From positions 2,115,501-2,179,500 of the forward strand of contig NZ_CP050301.1 of the NCBI RefSeq assembly GCF_014189505.1: a stretch of 64,000 nucleotides of DNA, written 5' to 3'. Under the pieces are notes generated by a model that was given only the letters and a program-made list of their open reading frames with translations, had not been told where the DNA came from and searched no databases. The translations under genes and the position numbers were made by a program. Source of the DNA: Phyllobacterium sp. 628. GTDB taxonomy: Bacteria; Pseudomonadota; Alphaproteobacteria; Rhizobiales; Rhizobiaceae. Below, piece by piece: positions 1 to 8,152 of the stretch; position 1 is the first letter of the stretch; each line of letters starts with the position of its first letter.

Positions 1-948
1 TTGCGGATTAATCCCCGAATGCGACTGAACATGCGACAACGCCGAAAGACGGTCGCGATAGACGGCGGCGCGTTCAAAGTCGAGCTCCGCGGATGCTTCG
101 CGCATGGCATCCGCCAAATGTGTCTTCACCGCCTGGCTCTTGCCGGAAAGAAAGGCTTTTGTTTCGGTTACAAGTTCATTGTAATCAGCTTCGCTGACTT
201 CGCCGGTGCACGGACCGGAGCAACGCTTGATCTGATAGAGCAGGCAGGGACGCGTCCTGTTCTCGTAAAATGAATCCGTGCAGGTCCGCAGCAGAAAGGC
301 GCGCTGCAAGGCGTTGATAGTGCGTCCAACCGCGCCCGCGGAAGCGAAGGGGCCGAAATAATCGCCTTTTGATGATCGCGCGCCCCGGTGCTTGAAAATA
401 CCGGGAGCGAGACGGCGATCCGTCTGTTTTGGAGCTGTCAGCAGAATGTAGGGAAACGACTTATCGTCCCGCATCAATACGTTAAAGCGCGGCCGTAAAC
501 GCTTGATCAGATTCGCTTCCAGAAGCAGGGCTTCGGTTTCGGTGCGCGTGACCACAAATTCCATTTTCATGGTTTCGCGGATCATCCGAGCGATACGATT
601 GTTGTGTCCCTGTCCGCGCGCATAATTCGAAACACGCTTCTTCAGGCTGCGGGCTTTACCCACATACAGCACAACGCCGTCCTGATTGAACATGCGATAG
701 ACACCGGGTTTATTCGGCAGACGCTTGACCAGTTCGGCGATAACATCGGCGCCGCTGGTCCCGTCACTTTCGATACTTGAATCCCACTCGATCGCACCGA
801 TCAGCGCAGCGAGGTCACGGATCGGCTCACTATTATCAATTTTAACAGTGTCTTCATCCTCACCAGCGACATCGATATCAACCTCATCCGCATCTACAGA
901 AAGAGGTTGTACCAGATCGATTGATTGATGATTAGAAGTCTTGCTCAT
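1..948 (-). CDS. uvrC: UvrABC system protein C, N-terminal part (runs off the window)
   Basis: Excinuclease subunit that makes the two incisions around a lesion during nucleotide excision repair. The reading frame stays open for 316 codons to the window edge, so the C-terminal nuclease and HhH domains are outside. After a poorly conserved acidic leader of about 70 residues the GIY-YIG nuclease core follows (PGVYRMF near residue 81, [13 protein letters not shown] near 94, then the E-rich [14 protein letters not shown] stretch). The ATG at 948 overlaps the TGA of the SDR gene as ATGA, so the two are probably translationally coupled. The leader is longer than in enterobacterial UvrC. Function is certain from the family; only the exact start is open. 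Confidence 0.95.
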   Translation of the reverse strand, partial: MSKTSNHQSIDLVQPLSVDADEVDIDVAGEDEDTVKIDNSEPIRDLAALIGAIEWDSSIESDGTSGADVIAELVKRLPNKPGVYRMFNQDGVVLYVGKARSLKKRVSNYARGQGHNNRIARMIRETMKMEFVVTRTETEALLLEANLIKRLRPRFNVLMRDDKSFPYILLTAPKQTDRRLAPGIFKHRGARSSKGDYFGPFASAGAVGRTINALQRAFLLRTCTDSFYENRTRPCLLYQIKRCSGPCTGEVSEADYNELVTETKAFLSGKSQAVKTHLADAMREASAELDFERAAVYRDRLSALSHVQSHSGINPQ

Positions 949-1736
949 TCTGCCATTCCTGTGACATCCGGCGTCTCCCATGCCAGATGCTGCCCGCCAT
1001 CCAAAGCAATCATTTGTCCGGTAATGGACTGGTTCTGCCAGAGATAGCGGATCGTGTTGCCGAATTCTGCCAGATCGGGACCTCGTTTCAACAGAAGACC
1101 GTCGATTTGCCGTTGGAAATCGGCTTTCTCCTGACGCTCGCCCTGCAAAGTGGGGCCGGGACCTATCGCGTTGACGCGTATACGCGGGGCAAGCGCCTGC
1201 GCCATCGTTTGGGTTGCGGTCCACATAGCCGCTTTTGACAACGTGTAGGAGATGAATTTCGGCGTCAGTTTCCAGACGCGTTGATCAACAATATTCACGA
1301 TGAGCCCATTTTGGCCTTCGGGCAGGGCAGATTGCATCGCATCCGCCAATAAGACCGGCGCTTTTACATGCATTGTAAAATGCCGGTCCCATCGCTCATC
1401 ATCAAAGTAACCAAACCCATCTTCGTGAAAGATCGAAGCATTATTGACAAGAATCTGCACCGGTCCGAGCGCATCTTGCGTGCTGCCAACGAGGCGACGT
1501 ACCGCATCGCTGTTTGTGAGATCTGCCTGGACCAGCACGGCCGTACCACCCGTGGCAACCACTGTTTTCAGCAGCGCTTCGCCTTCATCAAGCGAATGAT
1601 TGCAGTGAATCGCCACGGCAAATCCGTCGGCAGCCAGATTTTCAACAATCGCTTTGCCAACGCGCTTTGCGCCGCCCGTTACAAGAACAACTGTCTTATC
1701 CGTGTGCAAGCGACTCTCCCTGATGCTGTGATTCAC
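945..1736 (-). CDS. SDR-family oxidoreductase, pteridine-reductase/FolM-like
   Basis: Short-chain dehydrogenase of 263 residues. Visible marks are the NAD(P)-binding motif [11 protein letters not shown] near residue 20, the NNAS motif near 97, and the catalytic YTLSK (Tyr-x3-Lys) near 163, followed by the conserved NAIGPGPT turn and the C-terminal [12 protein letters not shown]. The TGGAKRVG form with a basic residue resembles pteridine reductases and FolM-type dihydromonapterin reductases, which suggests NADPH and a pterin substrate; this is family inference only. It is the first gene of a two-gene unit with uvrC (ATGA overlap), a pairing seen in related Rhizobiales. Confidence 0.85.
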   Translation of the reverse strand: MNHSIRESRLHTDKTVVLVTGGAKRVGKAIVENLAADGFAVAIHCNHSLDEGEALLKTVVATGGTAVLVQADLTNSDAVRRLVGSTQDALGPVQILVNNASIFHEDGFGYFDDERWDRHFTMHVKAPVLLADAMQSALPEGQNGLIVNIVDQRVWKLTPKFISYTLSKAAMWTATQTMAQALAPRIRVNAIGPGPTLQGERQEKADFQRQIDGLLLKRGPDLAEFGNTIRYLWQNQSITGQMIALDGGQHLAWETPDVTGMAE

Positions 1737-2211
1737 TGGGGGAATATAGGTGCGATCAGCGAAAAGCGCGAGGGTAGGACGGCGGGTGTGCTGACAAATG
1801 CGGTAACATAGTCATTCGTTGCTGTTGGTTGGGTTTCGTTGCCTAAAAGTACGTATAGCGTCAGAAAAATCGCTGAGGGGTCAAGAAGAATGAACAGTTT
1901 AAGTAATGGTTAAGTATACTATATTGGAGTCGGGATAATTGCCACTTTGCAATAAAATTTATCGAAATATTGAACGAATTCTATTTTGTTGGGTTATTTT
2001 TATCCTATTGAAATGGTTTGGAAATTCGAGATGTTGCATAAAAAACACATCGCATTTCTGCCATTTTCTCGACAGTTTCTTTCCACACTCCGGCGCAAGT
2101 GCCGCCACAATGACCGGCCATTGTTTGTCTCGTTCAGCGGACGCTTATTTGGTCTATATCCCCGGCCAGTGCCCGCTCCGTGTAAAAGAGTTTATAAACA
2201 AGGAGATTGCC
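1737..2211. other. Divergent intergenic region, SDR/uvrC and omp
   Basis: 475 bases between two divergent genes. The middle part (about 1900-2060) is clearly AT-rich and probably carries the promoter of the outer-membrane protein gene with a long 5' leader. A good ribosome-binding site (AAGGAG) lies just before 2212. I see no further gene. An open frame that extends the omp gene to 1939 lacks coding character and a signal-peptide-compatible start. Confidence 0.4.
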
Positions 2212-2853
2212 ATGCGCACTCTTAAGACAATGATCCTCGCTTCGGCGGCTGTGCTGACGCTCTCTGCCCCAGTTCTCGCTGCTGACATCATCACCGAGCA
2301 GGCTCCTGCGCCTGAAGCTGCATACCAGGCGCCTCAGGCTGATTGGTCCGGCGCTTACCTCGGTGTTTACGGTGGCTACGGCTGGAACAAGAACAAGACA
2401 GATGCCGGCAAGTTGAATGCCGATGGCCTGAAGGGTGGCGCTTACGGCGGCTACAACCTCCAGAACGGCCAGTTCGTATATGGTGCGGAAGCTGACCTCG
2501 GTTATTCCGGCGCTAAGGAAAGCAATTTCGGTTACAAGGCAAAGCAGGGTCTTGAAGGCTCAGTCCGTGCCCGTGCCGGTATCGCTCTTGACCCGGTCCT
2601 GCTCTACGGTACAGGCGGTGTTGCTCTTACCGATAGCAAGCTCTCCGGTCCTCTCGGCAGCGAAAGCAAGACTCACGTCGGCTGGACAGCCGGTGCCGGT
2701 GCAGAAGCCAAGATCACTCAGAACATCGTTGGTCGCGTTGAATACCGCTACACCGACTTTGGTAAGAAGGACTATGATCTCGGCGGCCTCGACAGCGTAT
2801 CGAACAAGATCACCACGAACGAAGTTCGTGTTGGTGTAGGCTACAAGTTCTAA
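2212..2853 (+). CDS. Outer-membrane beta-barrel protein, Omp25/Omp31 family
   Basis: A 213-residue outer-membrane protein. The start at 2212 is chosen because AAGGAG stands just before it and it gives a perfect signal peptide (MRTLKTMILASAAVLTL, cleavage after APVLA-A). The mature protein begins with a negatively charged Glu/Pro/Ala linker, then the eight-strand barrel opens with DWSGAYLGVYGGYGW, typical of Omp25/Omp31 porin-like proteins, and ends in GVGYKF with the C-terminal Phe required for BAM recognition. In Brucella and relatives such proteins are abundant surface antigens that support envelope integrity. It has its own terminator and appears monocistronic. Confidence 0.92.
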   Translation: MRTLKTMILASAAVLTLSAPVLAADIITEQAPAPEAAYQAPQADWSGAYLGVYGGYGWNKNKTDAGKLNADGLKGGAYGGYNLQNGQFVYGAEADLGYSGAKESNFGYKAKQGLEGSVRARAGIALDPVLLYGTGGVALTDSKLSGPLGSESKTHVGWTAGAGAEAKITQNIVGRVEYRYTDFGKKDYDLGGLDSVSNKITTNEVRVGVGYKF

Positions 2854-2869
2854 TCTAGTCTTGACCTCC

Positions 2870-2906
2870 AAAAAAAGCCGGACAGGAAACTGTCCGGCTT
2901 TTTTAT
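2870..2906. terminator. Bidirectional intrinsic terminator
   Basis: Perfect 10-bp stem AGCCGGACAG (2876-2885), loop GAAA, CTGTCCGGCT (2890-2899), with an A-run on the left and a T-run on the right. It can stop both the omp gene and the convergent GST gene. Confidence 0.92.
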
Positions 2907-2916
2907 TGCTCAAATT

Positions 2917-3513
2917 TTACTTTGGCAGCAGGGCGGCCAATTCAGGATGCAGTTCTTCGAACCGCTTCTGCCAGCGCTTCAATTTTGAACGGCCCTTTTC
3001 CCATTTGCCTTCAAATCGTAACGTTGCATAGGCAAGGGCCGCCGCAAGCGCGATGTGGCCGCCATGCAGTTTCTTGCCAAGACGTGGGGGTGCCGCATTC
3101 AGATGATCCAGAACACGGATTGCCTTCGTCCACTGCCAGTCGAGCCAAGGCTGGTGGATTTTTTCTTCCGGATGAAAACGCCGTTCATAAACATGTGCCA
3201 GCAAGACATCGCATAGCCCGTCCGCGATGGACTCCAGTTGCTCTGCTTCGAGGCGTTTTTCCGGATTGCGCGGAAAAATCTTGTTGCCGGAAATACGGTT
3301 GAGGTATTGGGTGATGACGCGGCTGTCATGCAGTGCTTTGCCGTCGTCCAATATTAATGTGGGAATCTTGCCCAGCGGATTAGCGTTGATCAATTCCGCC
3401 GGTGCCGAATTGGTGTCGACCAGCACGCTTTCAACCGGCATTCCGGCATAGTGGGCGGCCATGCGGACCTTGGTGCTGTAAGGCGAGGCGGGGGAATAGA
3501 GAACTTTCGTCAC
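2917..3513 (-). CDS. Glutathione S-transferase family protein
   Basis: 198-residue thioredoxin-fold GST. N-terminal domain starts LYSPASPYSTKVRM (Ser/Tyr near the glutathione site); the cis-Pro loop is GKIPTLI and the glutathione gamma-Glu contact is HDSRVI, near residue 63. The rest is the all-alpha C-terminal domain. The start is GTG at 3513, with GGAG 7 nt upstream. Substrate unknown. It lies convergent to the omp gene and shares its terminator. Confidence 0.88.
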   Translation of the reverse strand: MTKVLYSPASPYSTKVRMAAHYAGMPVESVLVDTNSAPAELINANPLGKIPTLILDDGKALHDSRVITQYLNRISGNKIFPRNPEKRLEAEQLESIADGLCDVLLAHVYERRFHPEEKIHQPWLDWQWTKAIRVLDHLNAAPPRLGKKLHGGHIALAAALAYATLRFEGKWEKGRSKLKRWQKRFEELHPELAALLPK

Positions 3514-3613
3514 GATGACGCTCCACTGACATTACGATTCGATGCCGGACGGTAAACCTCTGCGGGATTTTAGCAAAGCGTTCAAACCTCGCACCACTCT
3601 TATGCAGCCGAAC

Positions 3614-4363
3614 CTACTGTGCTCCCGGCATATCGACCGAACGCTTGCGGCATGATGAACGATCGACTTCCGGGCAATCGCGAAACTGCAGATCTTTTGT
3701 CAGGCAAACGCGAACTTCGCGCAGAAAATCCCTGTCGCAGGTAACTGCAACGCCCGCGGCACTGAGCCCGGGATTAGCAGCAACAAAAGCCTGTTCGATG
3801 ACTTGCGGATTAACCGGTGCCCGCTGGGTTGGCTGCCGGTAGGCGGAAGGAATGGAGACGCGGGCAACTGCCTGCCGCATCACGGAAAAATAGTCCTTTT
3901 GGTTCAGTCCGGTACAAATCCCGTGCTTGCGCCACTCATAGGTCACAAGCCCGGCCGATGGCATAATATCCGATAGTTGTTTTGCCTGAGAGAACGGCAC
4001 ATCGCGTGGCTCTTCGCTTTCACAATCCTGCGGATAGCCCTGTTCATATTGCGGCCAGAGCCCATGCACAACAAAGCCGTATGGCCGGCCGGTCGAACAT
4101 TGTTGCCTGTTGGCGTTTGATCCCTCTGCCGCGCAGTAGCTGGGAGACCAGGACAGGGAGAGGACATAGAAGTCAAAACCGCTGCCAATCGGCACAGCGG
4201 ATGATGTGCTGCTTGATGATTGCCGCTCACTTGTTGGAGTTGCTACTGGAACAGCTTCTGTTGCCACGTTCTCCCGTGGCTGTTGTTCGCGCCAATATGT
4301 CAGAATCGACAGGCCCAGCAATGCCGCAATCAGGGCAAACCGGGCCAGTCGACCGATCAACAT
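3614..4363 (-). CDS. RNase T2 family ribonuclease, exported
   Basis: 249 residues with an N-terminal hydrophobic segment (residues 7-23) acting as signal peptide or anchor, then a Ser/Thr linker, then the T2 ribonuclease fold. Both catalytic signatures are present: CAS1 FVVHGLWPQY and CAS2 YEWRKHGIC, each with its catalytic His. Paired cysteines (WSPSYC, QQC, DCESEE, C-terminal CxxxS..C) fit the disulfides of the family. It should cleave RNA in the periplasm through a 2',3'-cyclic phosphate, for scavenging or defence. It is followed 13 bases later by nothing on its strand except the GST gene; the upstream neighbour at 4377-4826 is in the same direction and probably co-transcribed. Confidence 0.93.
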   Translation of the reverse strand: MLIGRLARFALIAALLGLSILTYWREQQPRENVATEAVPVATPTSERQSSSSTSSAVPIGSGFDFYVLSLSWSPSYCAAEGSNANRQQCSTGRPYGFVVHGLWPQYEQGYPQDCESEEPRDVPFSQAKQLSDIMPSAGLVTYEWRKHGICTGLNQKDYFSVMRQAVARVSIPSAYRQPTQRAPVNPQVIEQAFVAANPGLSAAGVAVTCDRDFLREVRVCLTKDLQFRDCPEVDRSSCRKRSVDMPGAQ

Positions 4364-4376
4364 CGAACGTGCCGGC

Positions 4377-4826
4377 TTATTTCAGGCTGCGGCATGCGCC
4401 ATTATAGACGTTCCAGCGGTCGAAACCGGCAACGCAGAATTCGACATTATTGCCGATGGAAGCAAAACCCTGACCTTCTTCGACCACATACCAGACCGGA
4501 CGCTGGTTGCCGTCTGAAAGATGCGCAGTGGCCTGGCAATAATGCCGTGCAACGGCTGACATCTGCGGATCGGCGCTGGGCTCATAGCGCTGCTGCTGAA
4601 CGTTGCTGAAATCCTTGATGGCGACTTGTTCCAGCCCCGGTACGTGATGCACCTGATAGGAGAACCGGCTGACAATGCGGTTGAGTACGCCCGACTTGCC
4701 GCATGTATCGTCATATTGCTGAGTGGGTGCCTGCTCGAGATAATCGGCCGAGAAAGCCGGTGCGACCGACGAAATTGCTAGAACTGCGCCAAGTGTTGTG
4801 GCGAGAAGGGTGGAAACGCGTGCCAT
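4377..4826 (-). CDS. Secreted protein of unknown function
   Basis: 149 residues from the ATG at 4826, preferred over 4841 because GGAG sits about 9 nt upstream and because the product then starts with a clean signal peptide (MARVSTLLATTLGAVLAI, cleavage after AFSA). The mature part contains four cysteines (CGKSG, HYCQA, EFCVAG, GACRSLK) that could make two disulfides in the periplasm. No catalytic motif is recognised. It lies 13 bases upstream of the RNase T2 gene on the same strand, so the two probably form a transcription unit; a chaperone or partner role is only a guess. Confidence 0.7.
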   Translation of the reverse strand: MARVSTLLATTLGAVLAISSVAPAFSADYLEQAPTQQYDDTCGKSGVLNRIVSRFSYQVHHVPGLEQVAIKDFSNVQQQRYEPSADPQMSAVARHYCQATAHLSDGNQRPVWYVVEEGQGFASIGNNVEFCVAGFDRWNVYNGACRSLK

Positions 4827-4885
4827 AGGGTCACTCTCCATGAGGTATCAATATGCGACCAATGTCGAACAGCCAATGCCCGCGG

Positions 4886-5746
4886 TCAAGCACCAACTTG
4901 CTCGCCGCGTATCCAATCGAGAAGGAAACCAGCATTCTGTCCGTCACTGAGGACTTTCGACAACGCGGGTAAAAGTGTTCGCAACTCAGCTTCCAACGTA
5001 AAAGGCGGGTTGACGATGATCATGCCGCTGCCATCAAGTCGTGGCTCCTGTGAAGGGCCGCGAATCATCAGCTCCGTGCGCAGGATTTTAGGAATGCCTG
5101 TCGCATGCAGGGCAGAAACAAAGCGCTTGATTTCCGGCAAGTCCTTGACCGGGTACCACAATGCATAGGTGCCGCCGGAAAATCGCTTGTAGGCTTTTAT
5201 GAGTCCTTCGACCATGCGGTCGAACTCACCCGCCACCTCAAAAGGTGGGTCGACCAGAATAAGGCCGCGTTTTTCCTTTGGCGGCAGATGCGCGCCGAGA
5301 GCGAGCCAGCCATCAAGTGGTATTACTCTCACCTGAACGTCGCTTTCAAACAGCGCGGCGAGCATTTTTGCATCATATGGATGTAGTTCCAGTGCCGAAA
5401 GACGATCCTGACGGCGCAAAAGATGCCGCACGATCATTGGCGAACCGGGATAATGACGTATCGCACCATCCGTGTTTTCAGCACGGACAATGTGCAGATA
5501 GGGCTTGATCAGATCGGCAACATTGGCATCAAATTTGGTGTCAAGCATACGCCCGATCCCGCTTTGCCATTCGCCTGTCTTGCCAGCTTCAGTACCATGC
5601 AGATCGTAGCGCCCGACACCCGCATGGGTATCAACGACACGAAAAGCCTGATCCTTCCGCTGCAGATAAAGGATGATCCGCGTGAGAATGATATGTTTGA
5701 TAACGTCGGCAAAATTGCCGGCGTGATAGGCGTGACGGTAGTTCAT
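4886..5746 (-). CDS. rlmJ: 23S rRNA (adenine(2030)-N6)-methyltransferase RlmJ
   Basis: 286 residues, the usual length for RlmJ (YhiR). Starts MNYRHAYHAGNFADVIKH, the strongly conserved N-terminal signature, followed by the SAM-binding DTHAGVGRYDL and the N6-adenine methyltransferase DPPFE motif near residue 165. It methylates A2030 of 23S rRNA in the cytoplasm. The gene stands alone, divergent from the FMN reductase gene. Confidence 0.95.
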   Translation of the reverse strand: MNYRHAYHAGNFADVIKHIILTRIILYLQRKDQAFRVVDTHAGVGRYDLHGTEAGKTGEWQSGIGRMLDTKFDANVADLIKPYLHIVRAENTDGAIRHYPGSPMIVRHLLRRQDRLSALELHPYDAKMLAALFESDVQVRVIPLDGWLALGAHLPPKEKRGLILVDPPFEVAGEFDRMVEGLIKAYKRFSGGTYALWYPVKDLPEIKRFVSALHATGIPKILRTELMIRGPSQEPRLDGSGMIIVNPPFTLEAELRTLLPALSKVLSDGQNAGFLLDWIRGEQVGA

Positions 5747-5851
5747 AAAACAGCTTGTTTCACGATGTTCGCGCTATCGCAAGCGTCTCAATGCTATGCT
5801 GGTTCCTCAAGTTGATTCCCTCTCCCAGACCTGTCTCTCAAGGGTTATTCA

Positions 5852-6382
5852 ATGACAAAGCTTCTCGCTGTTTCCGGCAGCCTGCGTGCCGTCTCCGTCA
5901 ACAAGGCCGTGCTTGAGGCATGTCAAAAGCTTGTACCGTCCGGCGTGAGTGTCTCGATGTATGAGGGTTTGGCAGGTTTACCGCCATTCAACCCGGATCT
6001 GGACGGACCTAAACCGCCCCAAAAGATATTGTCTTTGCGCAAAGCAATTGGCACTGCGGATGGCCTGATCATTTCCAGTCCGGAATATGCTCATGGAATA
6101 CCCGGCAGTTTGAAGAATATGCTGGACTGGCTGGTGTCTTCAGTCGAATTTCCGGAAAAACCGGTATTCTTGATCAATACGTCACCGCATTCGGAACGCA
6201 TAACGCCTCTTCTAATGGAAGTGCTGATGACCATGTCCGCAAGAGTGGTCAGCAATGCGTCGTTGACGCTGCCGCTCAAGGGGAAAAAATTGGACGGTGA
6301 GGGCATTGCGAAACATGCGGAATTTGGTCCGGCGTTGACCGCAAGCCTTACCAATTTTATCGATGCAATAAATGCTGTGTAA
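5852..6382 (+). CDS. NAD(P)H-dependent FMN reductase
   Basis: 176-residue flavodoxin-like reductase. The phosphate-binding loop SGSLRAVSVN begins at residue 8, and the flavin-contacting SPEYAHGIPGSLKNMLDW segment near residue 77 is the signature of the NADPH-dependent FMN/chromate reductase family. It probably reduces FMN or quinones with NAD(P)H in the cytosol. It might supply reduced flavin to the LLM monooxygenases at 34.3-36.7 kb, but distance gives no support for that. Confidence 0.88.
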   Translation: MTKLLAVSGSLRAVSVNKAVLEACQKLVPSGVSVSMYEGLAGLPPFNPDLDGPKPPQKILSLRKAIGTADGLIISSPEYAHGIPGSLKNMLDWLVSSVEFPEKPVFLINTSPHSERITPLLMEVLMTMSARVVSNASLTLPLKGKKLDGEGIAKHAEFGPALTASLTNFIDAINAV

Positions 6383-6483
6383 ACTTCTGATGTTGAACAT
6401 CAGTTTATCGAACTTGCGATCCCTTCCAGATATGTCATTGAGCGCATAGAGCACGCAAACAACCGGCGTGCCGGGATTTGATC

Positions 6484-7326
6484 ATGTCTGGAACCGTTGT
6501 TCTCATCGTGCTGTTTGCAGCTTTTCTGCATGCGAGCTGGAATGCTGTCGTTAAATCGGAAGGCGACAAGTTCCTCAATACGGTTATCGTGGTCACCGCA
6601 GCCGGAGTGATTGCCCTTCTTTGTCTGCCGTTTTTGTCCGCTCCGGCACGCGAAAGCTGGCCTTATCTCGCTGGCTCAAGCATTGTCCAGCTTGTCTATC
6701 TGGCGCTCGTCGCGGCCGCCTATCGCAGCGGGGACATGAGCCAGGCCTATCCGATCATGCGTGGCACTGCGCCGCTGTTCGTGGCGATTGCCAGCGGTCC
6801 ACTGGTCGGTGAATTCCTCTCAATCCAGAAATGGACCGGCATTGCCGTGATCTGTTGCGGCGTGCTGGTTCTTGCGCTGGAGGCGCGCAGACGTGCTGGT
6901 GCCAATCGTGCGACGACTGTCTTCGCGCTGCTGAACGCGCTGGTTATCGCCACCTACACATTGATTGATGGACTTGGTGTGCGCCATTCGGGTGCGCCGG
7001 CGGCCTATACAATGTGGGTTTTTGCCCTGAACGCTATACCATTACTCCTGTGGACCATTGTCATGCGCAAAGGCGAACTCTGGCCACATTTCATCCGCCG
7101 AGTGCCGCTCGCAATCATTGGCGGCGTCGGTACGCTTGGCTCTTATGGCCTCGCCTTGTGGGCGATGACCATGGCACCCGTTGCCGCTGTTGCGGCTCTG
7201 CGCGAGACGTCCATTCTTTTCGCAGTTGCCATTTCCGCGCTTGTTCTCAAGGAAAACATCGGTGCCAAACGCCTTGTCGCCGTGGCTTTGATTGCCGCAG
7301 GTGCCGCCGTGATGCGGCTCGCCTGA
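6484..7326 (+). CDS. EamA/DMT-family transporter
   Basis: About 280 residues with ten predicted transmembrane segments in two EamA repeats (for example FAAFLHASWNAVVK at the start and the second repeat from the MWVFALNAIPLLL region). ATG at 6484 is preferred to a TTG two codons upstream. These inner-membrane permeases usually export amino acids or metabolites; the substrate cannot be read from the sequence. The stop is two bases from the stop of the convergent GST gene. Confidence 0.87.
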   Translation: MSGTVVLIVLFAAFLHASWNAVVKSEGDKFLNTVIVVTAAGVIALLCLPFLSAPARESWPYLAGSSIVQLVYLALVAAAYRSGDMSQAYPIMRGTAPLFVAIASGPLVGEFLSIQKWTGIAVICCGVLVLALEARRRAGANRATTVFALLNALVIATYTLIDGLGVRHSGAPAAYTMWVFALNAIPLLLWTIVMRKGELWPHFIRRVPLAIIGGVGTLGSYGLALWAMTMAPVAAVAALRETSILFAVAISALVLKENIGAKRLVAVALIAAGAAVMRLA

Positions 7327-7328
7327 AC

Positions 7329-7976
7329 TTATTCCGGCCGCAGATCGAAATAGGGTTTGGCTTCTTCTACCGCGCGGGCAAAAGACGGCCGATGCATGAG
7401 CCGGTCCAGATAGGCCGATAGATTGGGGTAGTTACTGTCAATCGGTACCTCAAAATTGGCGTAGAAAAGGGCGGGCGACGCGGCGCAGTCTGCCATTGTA
7501 TAATTGCCTCCGGTCACCCATTCCTTTCCTTTTAAACGTTGCTCCAGAATGCCATAAGCGGTCGTAAGTTTCCGCTTGGCCTCTTCGACACCAAACCCGT
7601 CGTTTTGGCCCTCTGGACGGAAGTTGTCGGTGACGATTTTTTGCATTGGCACCTGCACGTGCAGATCGAAGAAACGGTCATAGAGACGCGTTTCAAATGC
7701 CAGTTCCGCATCGTCAGGCAAAAGCTGCACCTTTCCAGGGTAATGCCGGGCGAGGTGTTCAATGATCATGCTGGATTCGGGAATTGTTAGTTCTCTGGCT
7801 TCGTCGCGCAAAACCGGAAACTGGCGGATCGGCCAAATTTTACCAAAATCCGCGCTTTCTTTCTCATCCATGAAATTGACAATGCAGGGTTCAAAGGCGG
7901 TGCCATTCTCATACAGCGCCGTCAGCACCTTTTGACAGAACGAAGATAGTGGGTGGAAATAGAGTTTCAGCGACAT
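7329..7976 (-). CDS. Glutathione S-transferase family protein
   Basis: 215 residues from the ATG at 7976 (GGGAGG 7-8 nt upstream favours it over the TTG at 7982). Thioredoxin-like N-domain with LYFHPLSSFCQKVLTAL, the cis-Pro segment RQFPVLRD and the glutathione contact IPESSMIIEHL; alpha-helical C-domain with the N-capping box motif YTMADCAASPAL. Distinct from the GST at 2917-3513, so not a recent duplicate. Substrate unknown. Confidence 0.9.
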   Translation of the reverse strand: MSLKLYFHPLSSFCQKVLTALYENGTAFEPCIVNFMDEKESADFGKIWPIRQFPVLRDEARELTIPESSMIIEHLARHYPGKVQLLPDDAELAFETRLYDRFFDLHVQVPMQKIVTDNFRPEGQNDGFGVEEAKRKLTTAYGILEQRLKGKEWVTGGNYTMADCAASPALFYANFEVPIDSNYPNLSAYLDRLMHRPSFARAVEEAKPYFDLRPE

Positions 7977-8152
7977 TTTCAAACCTCCCGGTCATGCTCA
8001 AAGACACTGCTTAAAGATACTAAAGTATTTGCTTAAGTATCAACCCGGTGATCGCCCGTCAAGCATCGTCGTGACATTTCGCGCGCTCCTGATTGCAACC
8101 GGGTACTATCGAGGGCATTTCAGTGGCGCTTAAACTGCGCTATGCATTGACC